Positions 1 through 8,290 of a stretch of DNA of 64,000 bases are shown here, in pieces (position 1 is the first letter of the stretch; each line of letters begins with the position of its first letter). The notes below the pieces were generated by a model. That model saw only the letters and a list, made by a program, of their open reading frames with translations. It made no database searches and was not told where the DNA came from. The DNA comes from Streptomyces sp. B3I8 (GTDB taxonomy: Bacteria > Actinomycetota > Actinomycetes > Streptomycetales > Streptomycetaceae). A program made the position numbers and the translations under genes. Where the stretch lies: positions 4,911,501-4,975,500 of the forward strand of contig NZ_JAUSYN010000002.1 in NCBI RefSeq assembly GCF_030816915.1. The letters are read 5' to 3'.

Positions 1-673
1 CCACCTGGCCGTACAGCGGGCGGCGTGTGGCCGTGCCCGCGTCGACCAGGTGTTCCAGGTACCGCCGCGCGGTGATCCGCGAGATCCCCACCGTCTCCGC
101 GAGCCCCGCCGCCGTGAGGCCCTCCGGCGCGGCCTCCCGCAACGTCCTGGTGACGCGCTCCAGCGTCGGACCGCTCAGCCCCTTCGGCAGCGCCGCCGGC
201 CCCGGCGCGCGCAGCGCCGCCAGCGCGCGGTCCACCTCGTCCTGTCCGCTCGCCTCCCCCACCGTCGCGTGGAACTCCGCGTACCGCACCAGCCGGTCCC
301 GCAGCGTCGCGAAGGTGAACGGTTTCAGCACATACTGGACCACCCCCAGCGACACTCCCTCCCGCACCACCGCCAGGTCCCGCGCGGAGGTCACCGCGAT
401 CACGTCCGCGTGATGTCCCGCCCCCCGCAGCGAGCGGGCGAGCTGCAGCCCGTGCACGTCCGGCAGGTGGAGGTCGAGCAGGAGCAGATCCACCGGCATC
501 CGTTCCAGCGCGCGCCGCGCCTCCGCACCGCTGTGCGCCTTGCCGACCGCGACGAAACCCGGCACCCGGCCGACGTACATCACGTGCGCGTCGGCGGCGA
601 CGGGATCGTCCTCCACCACCAGTACGCGGATCAGCTCGCCCCCGCCGGCCCCGGACGCCTCCGCCCCCGTCAC
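1..673 (-). CDS. CitB/DcuR-family response regulator (3' end cut by window edge)
   Basis: The DNA-binding half of a two-component pair, probably sensing C4-dicarboxylates or citrate. Translation from the GTG at 673 gives a receiver domain with an acidic pocket (VEDDP), a phospho-acceptor aspartate in LLLLDLHLPD, a conserved T/S (VTSA) and a KPF lysine. A C-terminal helix-turn-helix follows (GLAETVGISRITARRYLEHL), typical of CitB/DcuR regulators. The last residues lie outside the window. The start overlaps the sensor stop by GTGA, so the two are co-translated. The symporter next door suggests the target. Family assignment is strong; the ligand is inferred. Confidence 0.9.
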   Translation of the reverse strand, partial: MTGAEASGAGGGELIRVLVVEDDPVAADAHVMYVGRVPGFVAVGKAHSGAEARRALERMPVDLLLLDLHLPDVHGLQLARSLRGAGHHADVIAVTSARDLAVVREGVSLGVVQYVLKPFTFATLRDRLVRYAEFHATVGEASGQDEVDRALAALRAPGPAALPKGLSGPTLERVTRTLREAAPEGLTAAGLAETVGISRITARRYLEHLVDAGTATRRPLYGQV

Positions 674-2445
674 GCGCCCTCCCCTCCGGCCGCGGCCGCC
701 GCGCCGGGCGCACTGTCCGGCGCCCCCACGGCCGTCCCCACCGTGGGCAACGGCAGCCGTACCTCGAACTCCGCCCCGCCCCCGTCCGCCCGCGCCACCG
801 ACAGCCGGCCCCCGTGCCGCTGCACGGTCTGGCGCACCAGGGCGAGCCCCAGGCCGCGCCCGCCGGGACCGGCCGGCTTCGTCGACCAGCCGCGCCGGAA
901 CACCGCCTCCGCGTGCTCCGGGTCCACCCCGGCCCCGGTGTCCGCGACCCGCAGCACCAGCGCGGGACCGCCCTCGTCGGCCGTGCCGGCCGTGTCCGCC
1001 GATCGGGCCGTGTACGCGGCGACCGTCACCCGGGCGCCCACCGAGCCCTGTGCCGCGTCGACCGCGTTGTCGATGAGATTGCCCAGGATCGTCACCAGGT
1101 CGCGGGCCGGGAGGGACGGCGGGAGCAGCCCGTCGTCGATGCCGCTGTCCTCGCTGACCACCAGCTCCACGCCCCGCTCGTTGGCCAGCGCCGCCTTGCC
1201 GAGCAGCAGCGCGGCGAGCACCGGCTCGCTGACGGCGGCGACGACCTGGTCGGTCAGCGCCTGCGCCAGTTCCAGCTCGGCGGTGGCGAAGTCGACCGCC
1301 TCCTCCGCGCGCCCCAGCTCGATCAGCGAGACCACCGTGTGCAGCCGGTTGGCCGCCTCGTGCGCCTGCGAGCGCAGCGCCAGCGTGAAGCCGCGCTCCG
1401 AATCCAGCTCGCCCATCAGCGACTGCAGCTCGGTGACGTCCCGCAAGGTCACCACCGTGCCCCGGCGCTCCCCGCCGGAGACGGGGGAGGTGTTCACCGT
1501 CAGCACCCGGTCGGCCGTCAGATGGATCTCGTCCACCCGCGGCCGCGACGACAGCAGTGCCCCCGTCAGCGGCGCGGGCAGCCCCAGCTCGGCCACCGAC
1601 CGCCCGACCACCGACCCCCCGTCGGCCGGCCCCCCGGCCGCTGCCGATCCCTCGACCACCTCGTCGCTCACCCCGAGCAGCTCCCGCCCGCCGTCGTTGA
1701 TCAGCGCCACGCGGTACTGCCCGTCCAGCATCAGCAGCCCCTCGCGCACCGCGTGCAGCGCCGCCTCGTAGTAGTCGTGCATCCGGCTCAGCTCGGCGGC
1801 GTTCATCCCGTGGGTCGAGCGCCGCAGTCGTGCGTTGATCACGTACGTGCCGACGGCGCCCAGCGCCAGGGCCCCGCCGGCGACCTCGGCGAGCGTGGTG
1901 ACCTGGTCGTGGATGCGCCGGGAGATCGCCTCCACCCGTATCCCGGCGCTGACCAGGCCGATGATCTCGTCGTGGTCGTCCCGGATCGGCGTCACGGCCC
2001 GCACCGACAGTCCGAGCGTGCCCTTGTACGTCTCGGTGAAGGTGTGTCCCGCCAGCGCCGGAGCGGTGTTGCCGACGAACTTCTGCCCGATCAGGTTCGG
2101 CTTCGGATGGGTCCAGCGGATGGCCCGCGGATTCATGATCGTCACGAAGTCCACGTCGGTGTCCCGCTGGACGCGCGTCGCGTACGGCTGGAGCGTCCTC
2201 GACGGGTCCGGGGTGCGGATCGCCTCCCGTACGGAGGGGGAATCGGCCACCGAGCGGGTCACGGCCAGCGCCTGCCGGGTGGCCGCCTCCTTGGCCTGAT
2301 CGTGGTCGCTGACGTAGGTGAACAGCGCGTAGCCGACGACCAGCACCGCGACCAGCACCGCCTGCATGGCGAAGAGCTGCCCGGCGAGGCTGCGGGGTCT
2401 GGGCAGCCGGGCGAGCGCGCCGGTGAGTGTGGCCGGAAAGGGCAT
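670..2445 (-). CDS. DcuS/CitA-family sensor histidine kinase
   Basis: Membrane sensor kinase of 591 aa. An N-terminal membrane helix (about residues 24-46) is followed by an extracytoplasmic Cache-like domain, a second helix near 185-207, a PAS region (LMLDGQYRVALINDGG), a SpoB-type phospho-acceptor histidine (SQAHEAANRLHTV) and an HATPase domain with N-box (NLIDNAVDAA) and G-boxes (DTGAGV, GGRGLGLALV). The ATG at 2445 is chosen because GGGAGG lies 12 bases upstream. Longer in-frame starts would add unstructured sequence. It overlaps the regulator gene by 4 bp and is divergent from the dicarboxylate symporter, which suggests that transporter is controlled by this pair. Confidence 0.9.
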   Translation of the reverse strand: MPFPATLTGALARLPRPRSLAGQLFAMQAVLVAVLVVGYALFTYVSDHDQAKEAATRQALAVTRSVADSPSVREAIRTPDPSRTLQPYATRVQRDTDVDFVTIMNPRAIRWTHPKPNLIGQKFVGNTAPALAGHTFTETYKGTLGLSVRAVTPIRDDHDEIIGLVSAGIRVEAISRRIHDQVTTLAEVAGGALALGAVGTYVINARLRRSTHGMNAAELSRMHDYYEAALHAVREGLLMLDGQYRVALINDGGRELLGVSDEVVEGSAAAGGPADGGSVVGRSVAELGLPAPLTGALLSSRPRVDEIHLTADRVLTVNTSPVSGGERRGTVVTLRDVTELQSLMGELDSERGFTLALRSQAHEAANRLHTVVSLIELGRAEEAVDFATAELELAQALTDQVVAAVSEPVLAALLLGKAALANERGVELVVSEDSGIDDGLLPPSLPARDLVTILGNLIDNAVDAAQGSVGARVTVAAYTARSADTAGTADEGGPALVLRVADTGAGVDPEHAEAVFRRGWSTKPAGPGGRGLGLALVRQTVQRHGGRLSVARADGGGAEFEVRLPLPTVGTAVGAPDSAPGAAAAAGGEGA

Positions 2446-2468
2446 GCCGCCAGTGTGCCTCCCGGTGT

Positions 2469-2523
2469 AAGCGTGAACTAAATGAACGGAAGCGTGACCG
2501 CCCTCACAGCGCCGCGGGATAGT
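2469..2523 (+). promoter_or_regulatory. Candidate dctA promoter with tandem direct-repeat regulator site
   Basis: Two direct repeats, AAGCGTGAAC (2469-2478) and AAGCGTGACC (2490-2499), start 21 bp apart, two helical turns. The second overlaps a possible -35 (GTGACC, 2494-2499) that lies 18 bp from a possible -10 (GATAGT, 2518-2523) of dctA. Placement fits activation by a dimeric response regulator such as the adjacent CitB-type protein. Seen in sequence; the role is inferred. Confidence 0.4.
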
Positions 2524-2589
2524 CGCCGCATCCCCCGGACGTGAGCCGCACGCCGGTGATGCCGACGACGTCGTCAAAGGAGGGCAGCC

Positions 2590-3984
2590 GTGTCCAGCAC
2601 CCCCGACACCGCACCTGCCGTACCCGCCCGCAAGCGGGACCGCACCCATTACCTCTACCTCGCGGTGATCGCCGCGGTGGTGCTCGGCGTCGCCGTCGGG
2701 TTCATCGCACCGGACTTCGCCAAGGAGCTGAAGCCGATCGGGACCGGCTTCGTCAACCTGATCAAGATGATGATCTCCCCGATCATCTTCTGCACGATCG
2801 TGCTCGGCGTCGGTTCGGTCCGCAAGGCGGCCAAGGTCGGCAAGGTCGGCGGGCTCGCGCTCGGCTACTTCATCGTGATGTCGTTCGTCGCGCTCGCGAT
2901 CGGCCTCGTGGTCGGCAACATCGTCCACCCCGGCAGCGGCATGCACCTGACCGAGGCGGTCAAGGGCGTCGGCCACGACCAGGCGGCGGCCGCCGCCGAG
3001 GGCCCCGTGGACTTCGTCCTCGGCATCATCCCGACCAGCCTGGTCTCCGCGTTCACCGAGGGCCAGGTGCTCCAGACGCTGCTGGTCGCACTGCTGGTCG
3101 GCTTCGCGCTGCAGGCCCTCGGCAACGCCGGGCAGCCGGTGCTGCGGGGCATCGAGCACATCCAGCGGCTGGTCTTCCGCGTCCTGTCCATGATCATGTG
3201 GGCGGCGCCGATCGGCGCGTTCGGCGCGATGGCGGCGGTCGTCGGCGAGACCGGCGTGGACGCGCTGAAGGCGCTCGCGACGATCATGCTCGGCTTCTAC
3301 CTCACCTGTCTGCTGTTCGTGTTCGTCGTGCTCGGCGCGATGGTGCGGGTGGTCGCCGGGGTGAACATCCTCCAGCTCTTCAAGTACCTGGGCCGGGAGT
3401 TCCTGCTGATCCTGTCCACCTCGTCGTCGGAGTCCGCGCTGCCGCGGCTCATCGCGAAGATGGAGCACCTGGGCGTGAGCCGGCCGGTCGTCGGCATCAC
3501 CGTGCCGACCGGCTACTCCTTCAACCTCGACGGCACGATGATCTACCTGACGATGGCGTCGCTGTTCATCGCCGACGCGATGGACCAGCCGCTCGCCATC
3601 GGGCAGCAGATCACCCTGCTGCTGTTCATGATGGTCGCGTCCAAGGGCGCGGCGGGCGTGACCGGGGCGGGTCTCGCCACGCTGGCGGGTGCCCTGCAGT
3701 CCCACAAGCCGGCCCTGGTCGACGGCGTCGGCCTCATCGTCGGCATCGACCGCTTCATGAGCGAGGCGCGGGCGCTGACGAACTTCGCGGGCAACGCGGT
3801 GGCGACGCTGCTGATCGGGACGTGGACGGGGGAGGTCGACAAGGAGCGGGTGGACCGGGTGCTGGCCGGGGACCTGCCGTTCGACGAGCGGATGCTGGTG
3901 GACAGCGGGGAGGACCCCGCGTCCACGGAGGCGGAGGCGCCGGAGGCGCGGGACGGCGACGAGAAGGAGCTGGCCAAGGCGTGA
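2590..3984 (+). CDS. dctA: C4-dicarboxylate:cation symporter, DctA/DAACS family
   Basis: Secondary transporter importing succinate, fumarate or malate with H+ or Na+. The 464-aa protein has about eight hydrophobic segments and the family hallmarks: the serine-rich re-entrant hairpin (STSSSESALPRLIAKME), the motif GYSFNLDGTMIYLTMASLF and the second hairpin SKGAAGVTGAGLATLAGAL. The C-terminus is acidic and variable. The GTG start at 2590 has an AAAGGAGGG ribosome-binding site 5-6 bases upstream. It is transcribed away from the sensor/regulator pair, the usual arrangement for dicarboxylate-induced dctA. A glutamate carrier of the same family is less likely given that neighbour. Confidence 0.88.
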   Translation: MSSTPDTAPAVPARKRDRTHYLYLAVIAAVVLGVAVGFIAPDFAKELKPIGTGFVNLIKMMISPIIFCTIVLGVGSVRKAAKVGKVGGLALGYFIVMSFVALAIGLVVGNIVHPGSGMHLTEAVKGVGHDQAAAAAEGPVDFVLGIIPTSLVSAFTEGQVLQTLLVALLVGFALQALGNAGQPVLRGIEHIQRLVFRVLSMIMWAAPIGAFGAMAAVVGETGVDALKALATIMLGFYLTCLLFVFVVLGAMVRVVAGVNILQLFKYLGREFLLILSTSSSESALPRLIAKMEHLGVSRPVVGITVPTGYSFNLDGTMIYLTMASLFIADAMDQPLAIGQQITLLLFMMVASKGAAGVTGAGLATLAGALQSHKPALVDGVGLIVGIDRFMSEARALTNFAGNAVATLLIGTWTGEVDKERVDRVLAGDLPFDERMLVDSGEDPASTEAEAPEARDGDEKELAKA

Positions 3985-3999
3985 GGGAGCGGGGCGGGC

Positions 4000-4114
4000 C
4001 CCGAAGGGTTTCGCCCCCGCCGCCCCTGCCCTTCCCGTCCCCGGGGGCTCCGCCCCCGCACCCCGAAAAGTTCGCACAGTTCCCCGCGCCCCTGTCAGGG
4101 GCGCGGGGAACTGT
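4000..4114 (-). repeat. Composite intergenic repeat, copy A
   Basis: A stretch of about 110 bp whose reverse complement aligns end to end with 51411-51515 and in part with 35120-35232. It has a hairpin core (CCCCGCGCCCC and its complement) followed by a G-rich tail containing CGGGGACGGGAAGGG. This copy lies between dctA and the MerR gene and runs opposite to copies B and C. Confidence 0.7.
4076..4114 (+). terminator. Hairpin, probable terminator of dctA
   Basis: Perfect inverted repeat with 19-base arms (4076-4094 and 4096-4114), so the effective loop is a few bases. It is G/C-rich with no U-run, as usual for actinomycete terminators. It ends two bases before the -35 of the MerR gene. Confidence 0.65.
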
Positions 4115-4115
4115 C

Positions 4116-4153
4116 TTGCCCTGACGCCGACGTCAAGGATTAGCGTCGTCCCC
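4116..4153 (+). promoter_or_regulatory. MerR-type autoregulated promoter with palindromic operator
   Basis: TTGCCC (4116-4121) and TAGCGT (4141-4146) form a promoter with a 19-bp spacer, the unusually long spacing typical of MerR-controlled promoters. A 20-bp near-perfect palindrome (4119-4138; arms CCCTGACG and CGTCAAGG, one mismatch) fills the spacer. The ATG at 4154 is about where transcription should begin, so the message is probably leaderless. Confidence 0.6.
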
Positions 4154-4582
4154 ATGCGAATCGGCGAACTCGCGGCGCGGGCCGGGACGACCACACGGAC
4201 CCTGCGCTACTACGAGTCCCGCGGACTGCTCCCCGCACGCCGCGGCGACAACGGCTACCGCACCTACGACGAGGCGGACCTCACCCTCCTCCGCCAGATC
4301 CGAACCCTCCAGGACTTCGGGTTCGGCCTGGAGGAGACCCGCCCCTTCGTGGAGTGCCTGCGCGCCGGCCACTCGTCCGGCGACGCCTGCCCCGCCTCGC
4401 TCGCCGTCTACCGCCGCAAGCTCGCCGAGCTCGACGCACTCATCGGCGAGCTCGGCACCGTACGACGGAAGGTCGCCCGCCAACTGGAGCGGGCCGAACG
4501 CGCCCGGGACGACCTGTCGGCCGGGGCGGAGGTTCCGGGCGGTCCGGAACCGGTGTGCGAACTGAAAGGACAGGCATCGTGA
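4154..4582 (+). CDS. MerR-family transcriptional regulator
   Basis: Regulator of 142 aa. The N-terminal winged helix-turn-helix (MRIGELAARAGTTTRTLRYY ... NGYRTYDEADL) is classic MerR, followed by a dimerisation coiled coil near residues 85-120. Cys68, His73, Cys79 and Cys135 could form a metal or redox sensor site, but the spacing does not match a SoxR cluster (CxxCxxCxxxxxC). It probably controls its own promoter, whose operator sits in a 19-bp spacer, and the thioredoxin gene that overlaps it by GTGA. The inducer is unknown; a thiol-redox signal is an inference from the partner gene. Confidence 0.88.
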   Translation: MRIGELAARAGTTTRTLRYYESRGLLPARRGDNGYRTYDEADLTLLRQIRTLQDFGFGLEETRPFVECLRAGHSSGDACPASLAVYRRKLAELDALIGELGTVRRKVARQLERAERARDDLSAGAEVPGGPEPVCELKGQAS

Positions 4583-4938
4583 TCAAGGCAGCGGGCGTCA
4601 CCGAAGCAGCGGGCGTCGCCGAAGTGACGGACGCGGATTTCACGGAACAGGTTCTCGAGGCGGAACTGCCGGTACTGGTGGAGTTCACCGCCGACTGGTG
4701 CCCGCCGTGCCGCCAGATGGGTCCGGTACTCAGCGCACTGGCCGACGAGGAGGGCCACCGGCTCAAGGTGGTGCGGCTGAACGTGGACACCAACCCCGAG
4801 ACCACCAACGCCTACCGGGTGCTCTCCATGCCGACCTTCCTGGTGTTCCGCGACGGCGAGCCGGTGCGTTCCATGGTGGGGGCGAGGCCCAAGCGCCGCC
4901 TGCTGGAGGAGCTCGCGGACGCGGACGTGCTGCGGTAG
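4579..4938 (+). CDS. Thioredoxin-family protein with CPPC active site
   Basis: Small dithiol oxidoreductase of 119 aa with a thioredoxin fold. The active site is WCPPC (Cys41-Cys44) instead of the usual WCGPC; the cis-proline region follows (VLSMPTFLVFRDGEP). CPPC variants generally have a shifted redox potential. There is no signal peptide, so it is cytoplasmic. The GTG start overlaps the MerR stop (GTGA), with GAAAGGA about 11 bases upstream, so the two form a bicistron ended by a strong hairpin at 4995-5030. Confidence 0.9.
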   Translation: MIKAAGVTEAAGVAEVTDADFTEQVLEAELPVLVEFTADWCPPCRQMGPVLSALADEEGHRLKVVRLNVDTNPETTNAYRVLSMPTFLVFRDGEPVRSMVGARPKRRLLEELADADVLR

Positions 4939-4994
4939 CGAGCCAGGGGACGTAGACGGGGACGTAGATGACGTGAGGAGGCGGAGGCGGAACA

Positions 4995-5030
4995 AGAAAT
5001 CCCCCGGGCGATTGCGCCCGGGGGATTTCT
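4995..5030 (+). terminator. Strong hairpin terminator after the MerR-thioredoxin bicistron
   Basis: Perfect 16-bp stem (4995-5010 with 5015-5030) and a 4-base loop ATTG. The stem bottom is A/T-rich and TTT precedes the exit, giving partial resemblance to an intrinsic terminator. Confidence 0.85.
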
Positions 5031-5109
5031 TTGCGTATATTCGATGGTTCGCGACTTTGTAAGGAGAAGGTCGCGGATGTATCGATGACGCCATCATATC
5101 CGGCCGGGA

Positions 5110-7452
5110 GTGGAATTGTCAAACACGGGATCGCCAACAGAGTCGCACGCAGGAACACCGGCGGATTTCCCCGACCGGGAAATGCGGCGTGAGCAGGAAT
5201 TCATGGACGACCTGTACGCCCGCGTGGACCGGCTGCGGGGCGCCACCGAGACCGCCGTCGACGACGCCCTCGCCCAGGGCAACACCCCCATGCAGGCCCG
5301 GCTGGAGCGGGACATCCTCGTCGCCGAACGCTCCGGGCTGCTGGCCGCGCTGAACGCCGTCGACGGCTCGCTCTGCTTCGGCCGCATCGACCTGTCCCCC
5401 AAGCTCTCGGCTTCGCTCGAGCAGGGGGGACCCCCACCCGGCGAGGCGCACCACATCGGCCGCCTCGGGCTGCGCGCCGACGACGCCGACCGCACCCCCG
5501 TCCTCATCGACTGGCGGGCCCCCGTCGCCCGCCCCTTCTACCTGGCCACCGGCCACACCCCGATGGGCCTGCGACGCCGCCGGCACATCGGCACCGAGGG
5601 CCGCCGCGTCACCGAGCTGCACGACGAGATCCTCGACCTCGCCGACACCGAGCGCACCGGCTACGAGGACCCCAGCGGCGACGCCGTCCTGCTCGCCGCG
5701 CTGGGCGCCGCCCGCACCGGCCGGATGGGCGACATCGTGCGAACCATCCAGGCCGACCAGGACCGCATCATCCGCGCCCCGCACCAGGGCGTCCTCGTCG
5801 TCGAGGGCGGCCCCGGCACCGGCAAGACCGCCGTCGCCCTGCACCGGGCCGCCTACCTGCTCTACGAGCACCGGGAACTGCTCGCCCGCCGGGCCGTCCT
5901 CATCGTCGGCCCCAACCCCGCCTTCCTCGGCTACATCGGCGAGGTACTGCCCGCGCTCGGAGAGACCGGCGTCCTGCTCGCCACGGTGGGGGAGCTGTTC
6001 CCCGGCGTGAAGGCCACGGCCGTCGACACGCCCCGCGCCGCCGCCGTCAAGGGTGGCATCGCCATGGCGGACGCCCTCGCCCGGGCGGTCGCCGACCGGC
6101 AGGCGCTGCCCGACCCCGTCGTCACCATCGAGCACGACCGGGACGTGCTCCTCCTCGACGCCGGGCTCGTCCAGGTCGCCCGCGACCGCGCCCGCGCCGC
6201 GAAGCTGCCGCACAACGCGGCCCGTGAGCACTTCGAGGGGCACATCCTCAACACGCTCACCGACATGGTCGCCGAGCGCCTCGGCACCGATCCCTACGAC
6301 GGCACCAACCTCCTCGACCCCAGCGACGTCACCCAGATCCGCGACGAGCTGGCCGAGAACCCGGAGGTGTGGTCCGCCATCGACGAACTGTGGCCGGTGC
6401 TGACCCCGCAGCGCATGGTCGCGGATTTCCTCGCCGCCCCCGAGGGCTGTCTCACCGCCGAGGACGCCGACGCCGTACGCCGCCCCGTCACCCGCGCCTG
6501 GACCCCCGCCGACGTGCCGCTGCTCGACGAGGCGGCCGAACTGCTCGGCGAGGACGACCGCGCGGTCCGCGCCCGCGCCGAACGTGAGCGCGCGGCGCAG
6601 GTGTCGTACGCGCAGGGCGTGCTCGACATGTCGTACGCCTCCCGTACCTACGAGTTCGAGGACAAGGAGGAGGGCGACCCCGAGAGCTCCGAGGTGCTCT
6701 CCGCGCACGACATCATCGACGCCGAACGCTTCGCCGAGCGCCAGGAGGAGGACGACCACCGCAGCGCCGCCGAGCGCGCCGCGGCCGACCGGACGTGGGC
6801 GTTCGGCCACATCGTCGTCGACGAGGCGCAGGAACTGTCGCCGATGGCCTGGCGGTTGCTGATGCGCCGCAGCCCGACCCGCGCGATGACACTCGTCGGC
6901 GACCCCGCGCAGACGGCGGAGGAGGCGGGAGTGGGCTCCTGGTCGGGGATCCTCGAGCCGTACGTCGGCGACCGCTGGGAACACACCCGCCTGGACGTCA
7001 ACTACCGCACCCCCGCCGAGATCATGGACCTCGCGGCGGCGGTCGTACGGGCGGAGAACCCGTCCTTCGAGCCACCGAGGTCGGTACGGTCCACGGGCAC
7101 GAAGCCGTGGATCCGCCAGGTCACCACCGGCGACCTGCCCGACGCGGTGGAGAAGGCGGTCGCCGAACTGACCCCCGAGGAGGGCCGGCTGGCGGTGATC
7201 GCCCCGCGGGCGCTGCACCGCGCCCTGGCCACCCGCCTGCCCGACGTCACGGCAGGCGCGGACCCGGACCTCACCCATCCCGTCGTCCTTCTGGACCCCC
7301 GCCAGTCCAAGGGCCTGGAATTCGACGCGGTCCTGGTCGTCGAACCGTCCCACTACGGCACGAGCGACCTGTACGTCGCCCTGACCCGCGCGACCCAGCA
7401 CCTGGGCATCCTGCACACGGGGAACCTGCCGGCGGGGCTGGCGAACGCCTGA
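5110..7452 (+). CDS. HelD/HelR-like RNA polymerase-associated helicase-family ATPase
   Basis: A 780-aa UvrD-like superfamily 1 ATPase. It has an N-terminal helical arm (EQEFMDDLYARVDRLRG and onward), a Walker A (GGPGTGKT, about residues 233-241), a DEAQELSPM Walker B and late SF1 motifs (VNYRTP, QSKGLEFDAVLVVEPS, YVALTRAT). This arrangement fits HelD/HelR proteins, which enter RNA polymerase channels and dislodge stalled complexes or rifamycin. The GTG at 5110 lacks a well-spaced ribosome-binding site; a CATCAT -10-like box at 5092 would make the transcript nearly leaderless, and the later ATG at 5179 is an alternative. I see no rifamycin-associated element upstream. A short repeat element sits at codons 96-109. 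A plain DNA helicase is the alternative. Confidence 0.75.
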   Translation: MELSNTGSPTESHAGTPADFPDREMRREQEFMDDLYARVDRLRGATETAVDDALAQGNTPMQARLERDILVAERSGLLAALNAVDGSLCFGRIDLSPKLSASLEQGGPPPGEAHHIGRLGLRADDADRTPVLIDWRAPVARPFYLATGHTPMGLRRRRHIGTEGRRVTELHDEILDLADTERTGYEDPSGDAVLLAALGAARTGRMGDIVRTIQADQDRIIRAPHQGVLVVEGGPGTGKTAVALHRAAYLLYEHRELLARRAVLIVGPNPAFLGYIGEVLPALGETGVLLATVGELFPGVKATAVDTPRAAAVKGGIAMADALARAVADRQALPDPVVTIEHDRDVLLLDAGLVQVARDRARAAKLPHNAAREHFEGHILNTLTDMVAERLGTDPYDGTNLLDPSDVTQIRDELAENPEVWSAIDELWPVLTPQRMVADFLAAPEGCLTAEDADAVRRPVTRAWTPADVPLLDEAAELLGEDDRAVRARAERERAAQVSYAQGVLDMSYASRTYEFEDKEEGDPESSEVLSAHDIIDAERFAERQEEDDHRSAAERAAADRTWAFGHIVVDEAQELSPMAWRLLMRRSPTRAMTLVGDPAQTAEEAGVGSWSGILEPYVGDRWEHTRLDVNYRTPAEIMDLAAAVVRAENPSFEPPRSVRSTGTKPWIRQVTTGDLPDAVEKAVAELTPEEGRLAVIAPRALHRALATRLPDVTAGADPDLTHPVVLLDPRQSKGLEFDAVLVVEPSHYGTSDLYVALTRATQHLGILHTGNLPAGLANA
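5396..5436 (+). repeat. Short interspersed repeat within the helR-like ORF
   Basis: A block of about 41 bases (CCCCCAAGCTCTCGG, then CTTCGCTCGAGCAGG, then GGGGACCCCC) matches, from memory, a short element recurrent in Streptomyces genomes. It is in frame and encodes a Ser/Leu/Glu/Gly/Pro-rich segment (KLSASLEQGGPPPGE) where HelD homologues should have a domain junction. C-runs at one end and G-runs at the other could pair. Confidence 0.5.
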
Positions 7453-7460
7453 TGCCCGCT

Positions 7461-7496
7461 GTCCCTGCCCGGCCGTCGCACCGGCCGGGCAGGGAC
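7461..7496. terminator. Bidirectional hairpin between convergent genes
   Basis: Perfect 15-bp stem (7461-7475 with 7482-7496) and a 6-base loop, between the ends of the helicase-like gene (+) and the LysE gene (-). Confidence 0.8.
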
Positions 7497-7510
7497 CCTT
7501 CCCCGGGCGG

Positions 7511-8158
7511 TCAGTCCTTGCCCCCGGTCACGGCGATCGTGACCCCGAGACCGATCATGCCGAGCCCACCGGCACCGCCGACCAGGGAGAGCCGCCGCGG
7601 TGAACGGGCGAACCAGTCACGGGCGGTGGCCGCGGCCACGCCCCACACCGAGTCGGAGACGAGGGCGATGAGGTTGAAGACCAGGCCGAGCAGCAGCATC
7701 TGCGCCGCCGCGTGCCCGTGCCCCCGGTCGACGAACTGCGGCAGTACGGCGGCGAAGAACACGAGGGTCTTCGGATTGGTCACGCCGACCGCGAACCCCT
7801 CCCCGAACGTCCGCAGCCGACCGCCGTGCGCGACCCCGGCACCGACGCCGGTGACCGCGGCCCGCAGCGAACCGCGTTGCCGCCACGCCTTCACGCCGAG
7901 ATGCACGAGGTAGGCGGCGCCCGCCAGCTTGAGCACGGTGAAGACGAGCACCGAGCGCTCCACGACCGCCCCGACCCCCAACGCCACCGCCGCGACGAGC
8001 ACATAGGCGCCGAGCGTGTTCCCGGCGACCGTGATCAGCGCGACGTGCCGCCCGTGCGCCAGCGCCCGCCCGACGACGAACAGCACGCTCGGACCGGGGA
8101 CCACGATCAGCAGGAACGACACGGCGGCGAAGGCGAGCAGACGGTCGACGGACACCAT
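7511..8158 (-). CDS. LysE/RhtB-family amino-acid exporter
   Basis: Inner-membrane exporter of 215 aa with about six hydrophobic segments. The N-terminus (LLAFAAVSFLLIVVPGPSVL) carries the VPGP motif of the LysE/RhtB family, and the middle has the conserved GVTNPKTLVFFAAVLPQF. Members expel amino acids such as lysine, threonine or homoserine; the substrate here is unknown. The ATG at 8158 places the first helix at the start; an upstream in-frame ATG would add a polar extension. No good ribosome-binding site is visible. Confidence 0.87.
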   Translation of the reverse strand: MVSVDRLLAFAAVSFLLIVVPGPSVLFVVGRALAHGRHVALITVAGNTLGAYVLVAAVALGVGAVVERSVLVFTVLKLAGAAYLVHLGVKAWRQRGSLRAAVTGVGAGVAHGGRLRTFGEGFAVGVTNPKTLVFFAAVLPQFVDRGHGHAAAQMLLLGLVFNLIALVSDSVWGVAAATARDWFARSPRRLSLVGGAGGLGMIGLGVTIAVTGGKD

Positions 8159-8290
8159 GCGCCCATGCAAGCACGGGGAGACGGCACCGTTCCATGGCAT
8201 TTTTCCGCGGGCGGACACATCCCGTCGGCGGGGTGCCGTGCGCCGGCCCTCACCCCTTACTCACCCCTTGGCCCACGCGACAATGACCCC

